Source: JBMONI01 sp049324575 (GTDB taxonomy: Bacteria; Omnitrophota; Omnitrophia; Omnitrophales; Aquincolibacteriaceae). From it: DNA of 64,000 nucleotides. Below the pieces are notes generated by a model. That model saw only the letters and a program-made list of their open reading frames with translations. It made no database searches and had not been told where the DNA came from. This document shows positions 15,001-19,840 of the stretch, piece by piece (within the stretch, counting starts at the first letter, position 1; every line of letters starts with the position of its first letter). Both the position numbers and the translations under genes were made by a program. The stretch is from assembly GCA_049324575.1 (NCBI GenBank), contig JBMONI010000004.1, positions 62,001 to 126,000 on the forward strand. The letters are read 5' to 3'.

Positions 15001-18000
15001 ATACGGAAACCGTTCCGCACCTGCTCGACGACGCCCGGCTTTTTCACCGCAGGCGCAGGAGCGGGTTTTTGGGCGGCCGTAGCTTTCGCCGGACGGGACG
15101 GTGCCGGCTGAACTGCCGCAGGCGCGGGTTTTTTAGCGGTCCAGGCGCTCCAACGGCTCTTGATCGACTGCGCGAACGCCCCCAAAGCGCTCTGGCTTCG
15201 CTGCCAACCTCGGACCGTCAGTGCCCCAAGCGCGGCCGCAACGCTCCGCACCTTCTGCCATGCTACCCCCCACCCTTTCCCGATCACCCTCCAAGCCTTC
15301 TGAATACCCTGCCAACCTCCCGCCATCTGCTTCAAAACCGCTTGCCCGGCATTCCGGATCCCATCCAAAGGTTTTTTAGCGGCCACGGCTGGAGCGGGCG
15401 CTCCGGTGATCGAGGAACTGGGCGCTTGGGGAAGCGGCGGCTGCGCCCCCGGCACACTCGGCGCTGGCGGGGCCGGAACAACCGCAAGAAGTGTCTTCAG
15501 CCGTTGGCTCAATCCCGCGACTTGAGTTTGGTTGACTTTGATGTCGGCCGCAACAATTCCGGGGCTTTCGAGCCGGGCCAGGATCTTCTCAAAAAGAGGT
15601 CTTTCCGCTCCCTCGACCGGCTCCTTGCTATCTTGTTTCTTTTTAATAAGCGTCGTCAGAAGTCCGTGGTTCTTTTGACTCGCAAGCATCGGCCCGGCCC
15701 AAATCCGGCGGAGACGGCCCAGAAGTTTCTGGATCGGCGGCTCGTGTCCCGCGAACCATTCGGCATCGCGGTTCGGCAATTCTCCGATGCGATCTTCCAG
15801 CGCCACGAAAAGACCGGCAAGGCTTTTCCATTGTTCATAAGGCTCACTGCCGTCAATCCCTGTGATCCCTTGTTCCAAATATTGCAGATCCTTTTCGATC
15901 GCCTGCAGTTCGGCATCCAGCGGATGGAGAGCGGGCTGGGCCGGTTGGGAAGCAGGCGTTGCAGGCTTCTTTTTCGAAGGCGCACGTTGCGCTTTTTCGG
16001 AAGGCGTCGCGGACTCTTTCTTTTTTGCGCGGACCTCGCTTCGGATCGTGGCCCCTTCAACCCTCGCACGCGCCTGACCGATCAAATACTCCGCAAGCGT
16101 ATTGCCTTTCATTCGGTCGCGCTGACCGAAAAGATCGATAGCCCCGAGAAGGATCCTCTGTTGCTCTGCCGTGATCCCGGGCTGTGTCAGGAGACTCACC
16201 TGGTCGAGAACGCCTTGGGCAAGGGCACTTGCAGCAGCCGCCTGATCCACACCGCGCCCCATGGCCTGCTCCACTTTGTCCGAATCAACAATACCGAATG
16301 CAACCCTTTGATTTCCGGGAAGATCGATCTCCTGAAGAAGTGATTGAGAGTCCAGGCTCAATTCCGTCCGGGCCTGAGCGCCGGCGGGAAGCCGGGCAAG
16401 AACCAGGCTGGCATCCTCGGTCAGCCGGACCGCCAAAATCTTTTTTCCACCCGCTCGCCGGGTCTTCAGTTCATCATAATGGCTAATGGCCCCGACCATC
16501 CTCCGGATATCCGTCGCCAAGGCGTTCCCGGCAAATGCCTGTCTGGCCAGTTCCAGATTCAACGGACCGCTCGCGGTCCCGAAAGGAAGATGCGCATCAA
16601 ATACGCTTTCGGCAGCCATCCAAAGGACCATGGAGAGGTTCAGGGCCTGTTGAGGGTTTTTCAGCATCCAGTCGAGAAGTTCCTGACGAGTGGCTAGCAG
16701 ATGGGTTTCGCCAGTCAGGATCGAAACAAAATCCCTTGCCTCCGCACGCGGGACCAAAGCCTTGCGCGCGGCCAATTGGAACCGCGGATCGCTCAAAGTG
16801 TTTTGCCCCAGGGAGGCGATCCCGCGAAGCAGGATCTCCTCGACTTTTAGGGGTTTCTCCGCCAGGGCGTCCTCGTAGCGGCGGGTCGTTTTCCGTTCGT
16901 CGATCATTTTCGTGATCGCGGGCGTGACGACCCAGTAGGAATATCCGTGCTCGCGTAGGTAGCGTTCGATCCCCGGCGTGTGGAAACCGCCGGTGACGAT
17001 CGCCGAAATAGGTTCTGCGCCGACCTCGGCCTTTTGAACCGCTTTTTCGATCAAGATCCGGTCACGCGCCAGAGCGGCCGCATAGAACCGCTCGACACGC
17101 GTCAGATCCTGATCGAGGATCTCCAATTGGGACGGCAATCCGTAGGAGAAACGATGTTGATCTAAAAGCGGTGTCAAAAGGGAGGTCAGTTGCGCAGAAA
17201 CGAAATCGCCGCGGTGCGCGTAATAGTACTCGGCGTCCTGCACCGTCAGCGTGAATTCGAGCATTTTTCGGGCCACATCGAGCACGCGGTAAAGGCGGTC
17301 CAGCGCGCGCGAGGCCTCGTCGGTAAAAAGTTTTTCTTTCACAAGCCCTTCGAGCTTCTCGATGTCCTCAAAGACCTCGGCGCCGACGCTTTTCTGAAGC
17401 CGGTGATATTCGAGATAACCGAGCACTTCCCGGTAAAGCTCCGCATCCCGGACTTTGAATGCGCGGGGCCCCGCCAGGAGGCCGCGGATCTCGGTCTCGA
17501 GATAGCCGTAATAGATCTCCTGCTTCATCCGGCCGGTCTTGTACTGCGCGGTATTAGCGAGATAGCGCGACAGACGGTCGCGACCCAGGTCCCCTTTCAG
17601 GTTTTTCATCGCTTCTTCGGTCCGCACCTCGACCTCGGAAGCCTTCATCGTCCGTTCGATCGCAAGCAAGCGCGTAAGCGCCGCGAGCCCCGGCATCCCC
17701 TCAAGGGGAAGGGAGAATTTTTGAGCGTAGGAGCCGAGAAGGTCCGCGTACGCGACCAGCCGGTGTCCGTTCGTCTGGAAATCAGTGCGGGTTTCGTGCA
17801 ATTTGCGGAGGTCTTCCGAAAACACAAACCGTGCGAGCCCGTTCAGGACCCTCTCGACCCCGGCGAGCAGCTCAAGATCGCGCTCTTTGAAGCTCATCGC
17901 GTCGAGATAGGCCTGCCGGTTCTCCTCGTACTTGGCGGAGTCCTCCACGCCGTAAAGCACAAGGTCCGGTCGATCCACGATCGCAAGATATTCGGGCCCG

Positions 18001-18458
18001 GTCAGGCGCGCTTCCTTGAGGAAATAATCGGCCACCGTCTGTTTGGCGTTTCGATCCGGGAAACCGCGAAAGATATCGGTATAGAGTTCGCCGTCCGCGC
18101 CTTCGAGATTCACGAGTTTGAGACCGTAATTCGCGGCGAAATGATCGAGGATGCGCGCGATATTATGCTGGGCTTCTTCGTTGGCGTGCGCGTCCTGGAT
18201 ATGGATAAACACGTGGTCGGGACGGCCTTGAAAGACTGTTTTGACCTTTCCGAATTCGGACGGCAGTTGAAGACGATGGATCAGGTCTTTGGACGGACCC
18301 GCAAGTGCGGCCCCGGCGTTTTCGGAAGCCGCTGGACGGTTTTGCGAAAGGCCGATCCCATCCGCCCAGATAACATTCGTTGTGATGAAGAAGAAAGTGG
18401 TGAGAGAAGCAATGAAGCGAAGCCAAGGTCTAAATGTGGGTCTTTGCCACTCTAACAT
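1..18458 (-). CDS. Giant secreted/membrane multidomain protein, C-terminus beyond the window (at least 6,152 residues)
   Basis: One reading frame stays open from an ATG at 18458 to the left edge. I checked the same codon phase at the start, near 9000 and near base 60, and saw no stop. The ATG is the only usual start after an in-frame TAG upstream. Residues 1-32 form a signal peptide or anchor ending VIWA. Residues about 70-510 hold a domain with HIQDAHAN and VTGGFHTPG motifs. Residues about 1,150-1,785 contain some eight hydrophobic segments. Then come long soluble and helical stretches joined by Pro/Glu/Gln-rich linkers (near residues 2,040, 2,260, 3,040-3,175, 3,420, 3,935 and 4,150). They include a peptidoglycan-binding-like motif near 2,870, glycoamylase-like motifs near 3,540 and 3,775, and charged helices near 4,450 and 5,150. 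Giant genes of this kind are known from Omnitrophota. A cell-surface role is inferred; the molecular function is unknown. Confidence 0.93.
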   Translation of the reverse strand, partial: MLEWQRPTFRPWLRFIASLTTFFFITTNVIWADGIGLSQNRPAASENAGAALAGPSKDLIHRLQLPSEFGKVKTVFQGRPDHVFIHIQDAHANEEAQHNIARILDHFAANYGLKLVNLEGADGELYTDIFRGFPDRNAKQTVADYFLKEARLTGPEYLAIVDRPDLVLYGVEDSAKYEENRQAYLDAMSFKERDLELLAGVERVLNGLARFVFSEDLRKLHETRTDFQTNGHRLVAYADLLGSYAQKFSLPLEGMPGLAALTRLLAIERTMKASEVEVRTEEAMKNLKGDLGRDRLSRYLANTAQYKTGRMKQEIYYGYLETEIRGLLAGPRAFKVRDAELYREVLGYLEYHRLQKSVGAEVFEDIEKLEGLVKEKLFTDEASRALDRLYRVLDVARKMLEFTLTVQDAEYYYAHRGDFVSAQLTSLLTPLLDQHRFSYGLPSQLEILDQDLTRVERFYAAALARDRILIEKAVQKAEVGAEPISAIVTGGFHTPGIERYLREHGYSYWVVTPAITKMIDERKTTRRYEDALAEKPLKVEEILLRGIASLGQNTLSDPRFQLAARKALVPRAEARDFVSILTGETHLLATRQELLDWMLKNPQQALNLSMVLWMAAESVFDAHLPFGTASGPLNLELARQAFAGNALATDIRRMVGAISHYDELKTRRAGGKKILAVRLTEDASLVLARLPAGAQARTELSLDSQSLLQEIDLPGNQRVAFGIVDSDKVEQAMGRGVDQAAAASALAQGVLDQVSLLTQPGITAEQQRILLGAIDLFGQRDRMKGNTLAEYLIGQARARVEGATIRSEVRAKKKESATPSEKAQRAPSKKKPATPASQPAQPALHPLDAELQAIEKDLQYLEQGITGIDGSEPYEQWKSLAGLFVALEDRIGELPNRDAEWFAGHEPPIQKLLGRLRRIWAGPMLASQKNHGLLTTLIKKKQDSKEPVEGAERPLFEKILARLESPGIVAADIKVNQTQVAGLSQRLKTLLAVVPAPPAPSVPGAQPPLPQAPSSSITGAPAPAVAAKKPLDGIRNAGQAVLKQMAGGWQGIQKAWRVIGKGWGVAWQKVRSVAAALGALTVRGWQRSQSALGAFAQSIKSRWSAWTAKKPAPAAVQPAPSRPAKATAAQKPAPAPAVKKPGVVEQVRNGFRIFAQRYAGRIVFYGVIPGMIANFLISHAGILTGQMTAVAWPYSVFGIWFWAVLVIVLGWTAIRAINETRVTYTDLVETRPGEEASPDSERWQGIKKGQGVLGISAGLDTDRTWEDRGVTDTLNGITDPAKRELARIRLRAKSYWKYVEANTILGQAKGAMAQSKVESVVRSVVEIGAGLAAVLILGALGVVTLNAAVILYGMLIGFYVVHALSSIVLLKMRDPGISVITLLAKAVIDPFKALWHLFDSFIFNFFRVSIDYFWTGAYQKRWLTDQEVQWIANEVRAIPAEQKIDLSTERARYWAATASHAFYVTGAATFVAKRLRLFIYSGVSSLALMLVGKSLILFSVAYFAFVLFRMVILMQARARGDLTEEAFVKKAATLLLISFVSFGLLVFLGYHPTDTALVELSAGQHPLIHHFLEWSHLGGSWNLVDQGALIQVGEFGMMHNIPLNLSIGGVASPIFLAFFLNLQTQVDQGVRTEMARMLNFSLSKLGIDIKKFHLTSATHTGVHQLLDAILARGSGLSAVQKRLALEGIRRYLVPQSRLRKAPLHLKARDREFLLARIDAEIPKIKISKKAQAGLILPALFDPSNLNRFYRNARKAVFNRVITSPEFWASVLITAAGLWFVTYEIGGAVGGAEGLDDAAGAPILSPLVKLVEGDQATLEMLGQQEQMLGRPTPLEAKLVYSGALGLVNTFASTTIDPIVAPIVEPYRDELLQRARIAAIHKEQKKEGRTLDQELSDAAELDYYAILKKLSRGERKDLKRITTLLIQNPLMSMMLRQMGEGRSADFREALFRQGIVDATRRAKTFDDPAKGIFLGMAFDPIELLMLGTAAETLQRQIDAVAGDVIHGKIPLEEGVQKARQLAADRIAQAARQAREEGAAPPPPAESPETEAKPEPEQPQPEPQAPEKVTGRFLGADGALPIQGVIPIGGWMWLENVTLASGTKLSLLDLKSRADLDSAIEVTLEKSADSSDTVAADQARRLYDFLNAVRSIQDRTGPLSEAGQKIVTEGQTPGLKDLLAIDSGVAALAFYRQYIDNDDAGMTAALSEAAAGRAADAVKAAIDGYLNGAKTLAETLALLKDVPAETPKPAPMPEEKKEETPPQEPKKEGKPAAIEARVLPLVEMTATVGELQTARVEIFRLLQAKKVEEARARFQGLAQRIADAKASTDHFVRDLEARIAAGDLTPEERSNLARGLLNAYALRKDLRPDWTFPGLIDQLGKLFGASIPPYDGLSPAAVLEARLKAIEEKMSEEDKKAFDIDLLWMRQFIENEKRKEPPPAALPGVKVGEKQAPVTAPAPTAAMVLLDQLSNLPKTMTEEQIRDIQEKLAAAGPQYKGILERGPKGNLEPMTYNDGTAGTRFWAAVDAFKADHAEIADFKFTRTISPGDRGPQVEQFFTWLANVPGFEILRELNGSRWVPRFITGYGNEEGAPWISPTIKLGDSKYSLIPEQVMSEDQAAASNFGTIAVNPALFDAWNGAEVFILLPNVYGKLELHKLTVADRGRSVQPGQFDVYNGPSLYEIAAPESTDFADQGIKGRIRSVFSKVPKDSWSQIPRTDEFFDGMARKTKFMTEYQGIFDQYLARAAKKDTEARTWFSDQLRELLERAYPSRQNRIAAEVAYALAEIDLYLKNRDVESRFIAITIASNFFKEQRKPMIFDPIDNDIRAAYKPYLPYGRTTHFLAKGIPTQGTEPAFARYVDNSPLEIVIRNFQKTNGLPVTGVIDQRTFDQIEERFASARQRRAMEEGVRLTEDIVRGPFVEIGTQDWLEPETGGIGKSQFLALVEAEMAKLKAGVLGDMQSVTTMNENIRTRMDGARSGILELFRKHYPSYVKSKVPGSDEMQIDRLIRLVPEHVRKLTGEILAAESEEARMAVAPLGVSLMNEVWPHPAEASQPAPAPDAGPAPAAPQGEAAARTEPGPVAAGGEDLPSLAELGQFIEAGALPPEWAARTASAAPKPAAEPERTAPPQPEPQPQPAAQPPAAEPPMPQAQPKAEPKPQPQPVPPVEPQPEAKAPEGLEGILAQFNADRIDLAQAIAQVEKLYGITVPASVGEGLLRQQTVLSLAVKAIRQEASLPDPEKEDKVIAIRNLETALILQDTKLQETYQKLKDANRKTRSLTWAFQEAAAGYELLAEVLTGELLGMPKVKAVDGRYGSRTDFLIKFGISRELLESRYDPISRRMDRATQKAEELQARGQPLTADDMIGVVAEYFPSRYVDEAGQALPAKRDADKAKIEPLIQAKAPVAEIIAAAIIEAAIPVTAKEKAAPPPAAKPPAVVAEPITPALRFDLRQILLGVRGDLPSAVPAVRDRLQQEYPDRNFTDEQILAGIQSFYEEHLHMQGGGFTSGELVVWGKAPSAVPGRPGKFEEYGDGSGQTNARYDAKRPVIAPYASLLFADAGPRSVVRNLMNLSTLYSSSTGEYGFFDSVDLNSNQAATRYALDNKGFEMAKALGILTGGKVHQYYAADPEVARGLEGLHIALAVADAQALDGREPNQEEKAFLHGQVVKGWGYYRAATEGSPIPADHIELENGTSKVAVYAGITGTGLYLVNLVGVRDHDGAQPAGQKVLQAGEYDRRAAAALEALEKMQRSEDGLFFQNYDRKALRPSPAEDNKEKVSSVDNFNLADSLRVFAQANQGTPLGERAQKILDKMQLAKFYDPKTRQIRHGFYPHRQNEWIASGKTVLHYGYTFEGLSSLVPLVGSGKVPAEVLKTITPTTWGGGALEQAGWSVFLDPNDARLGDLSKAYRTSAANQMQNGMSQVLTAADRAIDLILKPSAVPMEPAPEEPQLPPEPKPEFKPEDVGHGREVLAGLAALLKNFPEAGPVQAGAEVLELLKAQLAGQAAVTVGSLNNGAEQLLISAVEGRLFYEGNPLARELQARRDLSGGIVQALFRNLRDAHPGIEPWEIVFSHLMKNQSQDPKVQQMRTSIQDRHKEDPNWSETSAAWFRDAAVQAIQDVQQAGRLTDEQRALLEKILGEVIDDKTSARTIDAIEPPAQPQPEPRRVSLDSFLQRVVRHAAATYPTAMRLADAKGRETALRQWKLQVGLKGAAVPASVSAFVRLEGPVWDPSQGPRQRLGDVEVDFTDVELQKGIVFLTNAAAGLINGMLRSRSVVDSLVELEKELADLPEVARQKIADERFGGRNVESMLRQIRLERQNAQAAYVADRDRLKMLAAYLPDEAVDLEAAILDPAFYNDPAQKDTKIQEALARALPTSMRDQHPGEAREGGLHYQVALLRYQREQLQDVVKKSRERFRVRFGIELDFSLNPVAAIMNLKLPVEFSKDRPMPPIYWDIREQRHAREYAEEIRQLETQVRELAIEEAELGQRLEHAAVQWEKAKKLLRDQANYYRSGALSDALTTLPADTTRGGALSDSLPATAREVLNILGEFADLQKNLQGARNLLTQLNLAAVDLDDRLSKDQETAFKPSALPPRTADVNFVDLEERDGLSGVFLHMDARNRTGRHLTFGGERESMLQYEEVERLAGFLALRGPGEIRGRLRELMKSEQKIAKERESLRDPAAIREKTRELAALAKAKRALIYGMLDAVMPRVFQHELENTDRALQQLARKYDVGQKPEQIARELVSAIQARLNRTRGAREQIELDLQAAQNFLVRRDLLLEEQGQLRGKKATEGFAGRTTVRDISYNDQAILQKVVPQAFIDQKGKFRILQMDFEFHVGEDSVPEIMLIYQKLKAHREGEVLAERGGMVQALELYQVIAADRQRIATLKAQRDAVVKTQGMNRREMDAKPERAAQYGISLQHQDIQIGALDRSISNLTEEMNRTVRRYLRLMNNGYLPQDYDDTDPGNDYYKKFMGQVDRWNEQHEGWDGEPAMRQRIQQMFNRRFPGESFSAGSEESWGKRKLAVALSQMGFAYRNRGIDFIVIPAYGDAPYFAMDGLFAQEQAQGAEQKSFLGILWSWFDGGKKYRVKVEKATSITEGHAETMGYFDLVREQAVQREQMGRTLENTEKQREAANKKIGEIAGYTDPQGVRHGGELEQLENRKKTGAGSDRNVLELRIGLLEADLEELRDFGHVRDLAWRLMVTGMAAKPPQASRGAKTAGWLNDRATTPFDLDTAKAYGLVDRFADDQVAAHRWLYHRWHAGRSWVERLTDRMWLQQSVSLMPFNMDLALQISEPLELLFYNLQPGIDRLQADQHGFLNAAERGQQIALGRNMFVDLRTHAAILDLNTYRFSRNSALRDALAGPSTPDDTTKRIADIAEESGLAVDTQAKVVDNARQNFLRWLGFDPDRELRLPKMPLAGQDVLRLLADSSDKVLSVLERDNILNAHLKGTEANELRSRLTGIRRWIHSHLSINTSTLLYGEVAVNLVDAQASIQHAIAALDAKLSSMQTDDVRLKEAYRILLQYQVLIRAASVYAFNLPIALDNADFLRARTSGFILGDMVPGKYIQREGEWYEASVRALLAGGDVEKAANYLEALLQGKLAVTRGPVAVPYQPSKEFTEEYARLAEQAGQLGAIAERQTRAAESTPGTAVEKKPMPEPFDKQEVADGLSNKMVMPVLPKDVVSDAQVPVAKVELANALGVLAQRLFGVQLPQAFDLAAADPANETYAGEFRFSLMTPHTVRVVFEVTKKDGTKENRILDLTTDIELDKDTARKLFDGVKKIKVDPDGAVSFFADDAATVPYEFKKVAITVTEKEGTMRVTGIEGRPDEEITRAVTIRTPHETPITVTAPKGGKSIVIGIQPSDPDIQMDVLTMPVLVRVLESLGMTTEIKEAQLLVAIQYMNYLLRPGSPFAAAYADISPYIDAISKDYDLSLPLGTFLETLLSYRENTGLRMDTASTTDVKVDMRKLGLVLVYAYRFLANNPDAVPGFDPAATPMSELENSAAVEMILLKYALMEMNPDTRKNSMQPTQEDLEILKKFNFGANASEWQYQMNYPKWREIHPGGTDAEYFAHLMRVFVKQNANNVWERLFFRPLSYDDLNKKLQQLRPIAEKINGGQPLNLDRQKNIAELTMALFESYGLHFFHENESQRLK
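6820..8000 (-). other. Glycoamylase/GH144-like segments inside the giant protein
   Basis: Around residues 3,530-3,600 the protein reads PVIAPYASLLFADAG, then NLMNLS, then EYGFFDSVDL and a DNKGFEMAKALG stretch. This resembles the C-terminal half of glycoamylase-like (PF10091/GH144-type) enzymes, which carry V-APYA, NL-RL, YGFYD and a 'DQG' segment. Around residues 3,775-3,880 follow SVDNFNLADSL, KFYDPKT, HYGYTFEGL and GKVPAE. These resemble the N-terminal half of the same family (DNGWLA, FYDP, the SEaR region, GdVP-ehW). The order is reversed relative to the family, so this is a permuted, duplicated or degenerate module. The assignment rests on recalled motif patterns and is moderate. Confidence 0.45.
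9775..9900 (-). other. Peptidoglycan-binding-like (PG_binding_1) motif in the giant protein
   Basis: Residues about 2,853-2,894 read IRNFQKTNGLPVTGVIDQRT followed by FDQI. This fits the core of the PF01471 peptidoglycan-binding domain, which has the pattern V-FQ---GL-VTGVID--T. It suggests that this part of the giant protein lies in the periplasm or outside the cell and contacts the wall. Only one copy was noticed. Confidence 0.7.
13105..14998 (-). other. Membrane-spanning section of the giant protein
   Basis: Hydrophobic stretches long enough to cross a membrane occur near 14920-14998, 14815-14875, 14360-14480 (two), 13920-14040 (two), 13815-13865 and 13105-13170, corresponding to residues about 1,154-1,785. 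They are separated by charged loops such as a segment rich in E, R and K near 14150. The section divides an N-terminal region of about 1,150 residues from a C-terminal region of more than 4,300 residues. Topology was judged by eye only. Confidence 0.65.
16960..18260 (-). other. 'IQDAH...GGFHT' domain of the giant protein (TIKI/EreA/ChaN-like, inferred)
   Basis: Residues about 70-500 carry VFIHIQDAHAN, then LVNLEGADGELY, and at the end VTGGFHTPGIERYL followed by YWVVTPA. The 923-residue protein at 60756-63527 has the same three landmarks in the same order (LHIQDAHGN, LLFVEGG, VVTGGFHTEGL then YGVLTPR) at similar spacing. Two His-containing motifs bracketing a helical middle with an acidic strand resemble the TIKI/TraB/ChaN/EreA superfamily, in which GxxH motifs bind metal. 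That link is inference; the homology between the two window proteins is seen directly. Confidence 0.65.
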
Positions 18459-18499
18459 CTGGGTTGCCGTCCCTCTGTTAGGCGTTGCGACCTAGCAAC
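18452..18499 (-). promoter_or_regulatory. Structured 5' leader overlapping the start codon of the giant gene
   Basis: On the minus strand the leader ends with a GTTGC/GCAAC hairpin (18499-18484). A second fold follows, in which CTAACA (18481-18476) pairs with TGTTAG (18457-18452) around an inner GGG/CCC stem. The second arm includes the T and G of the ATG, and the only purine-rich ribosome-site candidate (AGAGGG) is held in the inner stem. The start region could therefore be masked until the structure opens. I could not match it to a known riboswitch class. Confidence 0.45.
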
Positions 18500-18548
18500 A
18501 CCTTATTAAATCCTTTTAATTATCTTTACTTCTGTTTCTCCAAACATA

Positions 18549-18577
18549 AGTCTACCATGGGATTAGGTCTAAGTCAA
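18549..18577 (-). promoter_or_regulatory. Sigma70-type promoter for the giant gene
   Basis: Reading the minus strand, TTGACT (18577-18572) and TAGACT (18554-18549) are separated by exactly 17 bases. The -35 matches consensus at five of six positions and the -10 at four of six. The predicted transcript would start near 18542 and give a leader of about 84 nt before the ATG at 18458. Confidence 0.6.
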
Positions 18578-18788
18578 ATAGCTAAATATTCTTTGTAAAA
18601 TGCACAAGAATCACCTTTTTCTGAAAAAATCGCTGCCTTATATTGAAAATAGATTAAATTTCCTTAATCGGAGAATCGGATTTTTGAAAAATTCTTGGCA
18701 TAACAAATCCCCTTATCCGCCCGAACGGCTTCCAAGGGGTTCTGAGGGGCATGGAGTAGGCGGAATGCGGCAAGATCCCAAGATCGAT

Positions 18789-18810
18789 AGGGCGCCTTGA
18801 AAGGTGCCCT
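18789..18810. repeat. Small hairpin element, copy 1 (AGGGCGC...GTGCCCT)
   Basis: A 22-base near-perfect inverted repeat: AGGGCGCCTT, loop GA, AAGGTGCCCT. It lies downstream of tRNA-Ala. The outer arms match the hairpins at 44181 and 44303, so it appears to be a dispersed intergenic element and not only a terminator. No T run follows it on the minus strand. Confidence 0.45.
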
Positions 18811-18861
18811 GGCCTAGGAAAGATCGCTTTGTGAGCTTAAAGCGGATGGACAGAAGCAAGA

Positions 18862-18937
18862 TGGTGGACCCGACCGGGATCGAACCGGTGGCCTCCACAA
18901 TGCGAATGTGGCGCTCTCCCAGCTGAGCTACGGGCCC
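18862..18937 (-). tRNA. tRNA-Ala (anticodon CGC)
   Basis: A complete 76-base cloverleaf with encoded CCA. The acceptor stem GGGCCCG pairs with CGGGTCC and includes the G3:U70 pair that marks alanine tRNAs. The D arm is GCTC..GAGC. The anticodon stem CCACA/TGTGG holds the loop TTCGCAT, so the anticodon is CGC (reads GCG). The T arm is ACCGG-TTCGATC-CCGGT and the discriminator is A. Confidence 0.97.
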
Positions 18938-18972
18938 ATCCTCGTGGAATAATCCGGCATGAAACGCGGGGT

Positions 18973-19000
18973 ATTATACACAAATCCCCCGCCTTGACTA
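18973..19000 (-). promoter_or_regulatory. Promoter for tRNA-Ala
   Basis: On the minus strand a perfect TATAAT (18978-18973) is preceded, after 16 bases, by TAGTCA (19000-18995). The -35 box overlaps the stop codon of the hydrolase gene upstream. Transcription would begin near 18966, about 29 nt before the mature tRNA. Confidence 0.6.
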
Positions 19001-19840
19001 CGCTGTTTTGGAAACCCCGGCCTCCGCCAGATAAGCCGCCAGGGCGCGCAGGGACTCCTCCCGTTCCTTCTCATGAAAGATCTCGTGATAGAACTTGGAA
19101 AAAACCTTCATGACCTTGCGCGGACTCCGGATCTTGGAAAAGATCTCCTTCGTGGCTCCGAAATCCACGACCCGCTCGTCCCCCGCCAGCAATCCGTAGA
19201 CCGGGAACGGGACGTTCCAGGAACCCGATCCGAGCAGATAGTCGCTTTGATCGATCATGGCGTGAAGAAGGCGCGTCGAGACCTTGCGGCGCACGAACGG
19301 GTCCTTCTTGTATTTTTCCATTTCCTCCTCGTCATGCGTAAGGAACGGAGGATAGACCGGATTCATATAGGAAAAACGCGGAATGGATTCGCTGAACGTC
19401 CGGTTGAGGTGTTTCAGGATCTTCGGGATCACGATCCCGAAGCAGGGCGAAAAAAGGAAAAGCGCCCGGATGCGCTCCGGCCGGCGGAGCGCGTAGGAGA
19501 AAGCGACCAATCCGCCGAGGCTGTTCCCGGCAACCAGGTAGGGCCCGGCCGCCTGACGCTCTTTTTCGAGCATCTCGATGAAAGCGTCGGCGTCCTTCAA
19601 AAAATCTTCGAAGGTCTCGACATACATCTCCTGCCCCTCGGAGCGGCCGTGGCCCCGGTAATCGAAGGCGGCGGTCGAAAAGCCGAGCTTCTCGGCCTCA
19701 TGATCGACATTGGCAAAGCGGCCGGAATGTTCGCCGAGGCCGTGCAGGATCAAAAGCCACGGTTTGCCCGCTTCCCCGGCACGGACCCGGTAAAAAAGCC
19801 GGGTCCCGTCGAAAGTGCGAAAATATCCCATGTCCTTCAT
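18998..19840 (-). CDS. Alpha/beta hydrolase, monoacylglycerol lipase/lysophospholipase-like
   Basis: A 280-residue serine hydrolase of the Hydrolase_4 type. The oxyanion segment LLILHGLGEHSGR is at residues 29-41, the RGHGRSEG motif at 62-69 and the nucleophile elbow GNSLGG places Ser at 107. The acid is Asp221 or Asp226 in GDERVVD, and the base is probably His252. No signal peptide is visible, so it should act in the cytoplasm on monoacylglycerols or lysolipids. The ATG at 19840 overlaps the acyl-CoA synthetase stop as ATGA, which suggests translational coupling and fixes the start against longer in-frame options. As last gene of the lipid operon it would release fatty acids for the adjacent synthetase. 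The exact substrate is not shown. Confidence 0.85.
   Translation of the reverse strand: MKDMGYFRTFDGTRLFYRVRAGEAGKPWLLILHGLGEHSGRFANVDHEAEKLGFSTAAFDYRGHGRSEGQEMYVETFEDFLKDADAFIEMLEKERQAAGPYLVAGNSLGGLVAFSYALRRPERIRALFLFSPCFGIVIPKILKHLNRTFSESIPRFSYMNPVYPPFLTHDEEEMEKYKKDPFVRRKVSTRLLHAMIDQSDYLLGSGSWNVPFPVYGLLAGDERVVDFGATKEIFSKIRSPRKVMKVFSKFYHEIFHEKEREESLRALAAYLAEAGVSKTA

Larger units (their letters stand above)
18459..18861. other. Intergenic region between giant gene and tRNA-Ala
   Basis: About 400 bases without a supportable gene. It is AT-rich next to the giant gene (18500-18720), holding its promoter and leader, and becomes GC-richer toward the tRNA, where a GAAA-type hairpin element sits at 18789-18810. 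A 66-codon plus-strand frame here has no family resemblance and no good ribosome site, and I do not treat it as a gene. Confidence 0.7.

Noticed and set aside
13017..18455. Several plus-strand frames of about 420 codons (13017-14279, 15069-16343, 17190-18455) opposite the giant gene
   Set aside because: All are antisense shadows. The giant frame is the one with signal peptide, domain motifs, promoter and paralogue.
18452..18499. Resemblance of the giant gene leader to c-di-GMP-I (GEMM) or guanidine-II riboswitches
   Set aside because: It has short GGGACGG and GGGTTGCC-like strings but not the full conserved core or tetraloop-receptor parts, and the hairpin loop is too long for the ACGR loop of guanidine-II.
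18600..18800. 66-codon plus-strand frame between the giant gene and tRNA-Ala
   Set aside because: No ribosome site, no family match, and it runs through the hairpin element; the region is better explained as promoter and intergenic sequence.
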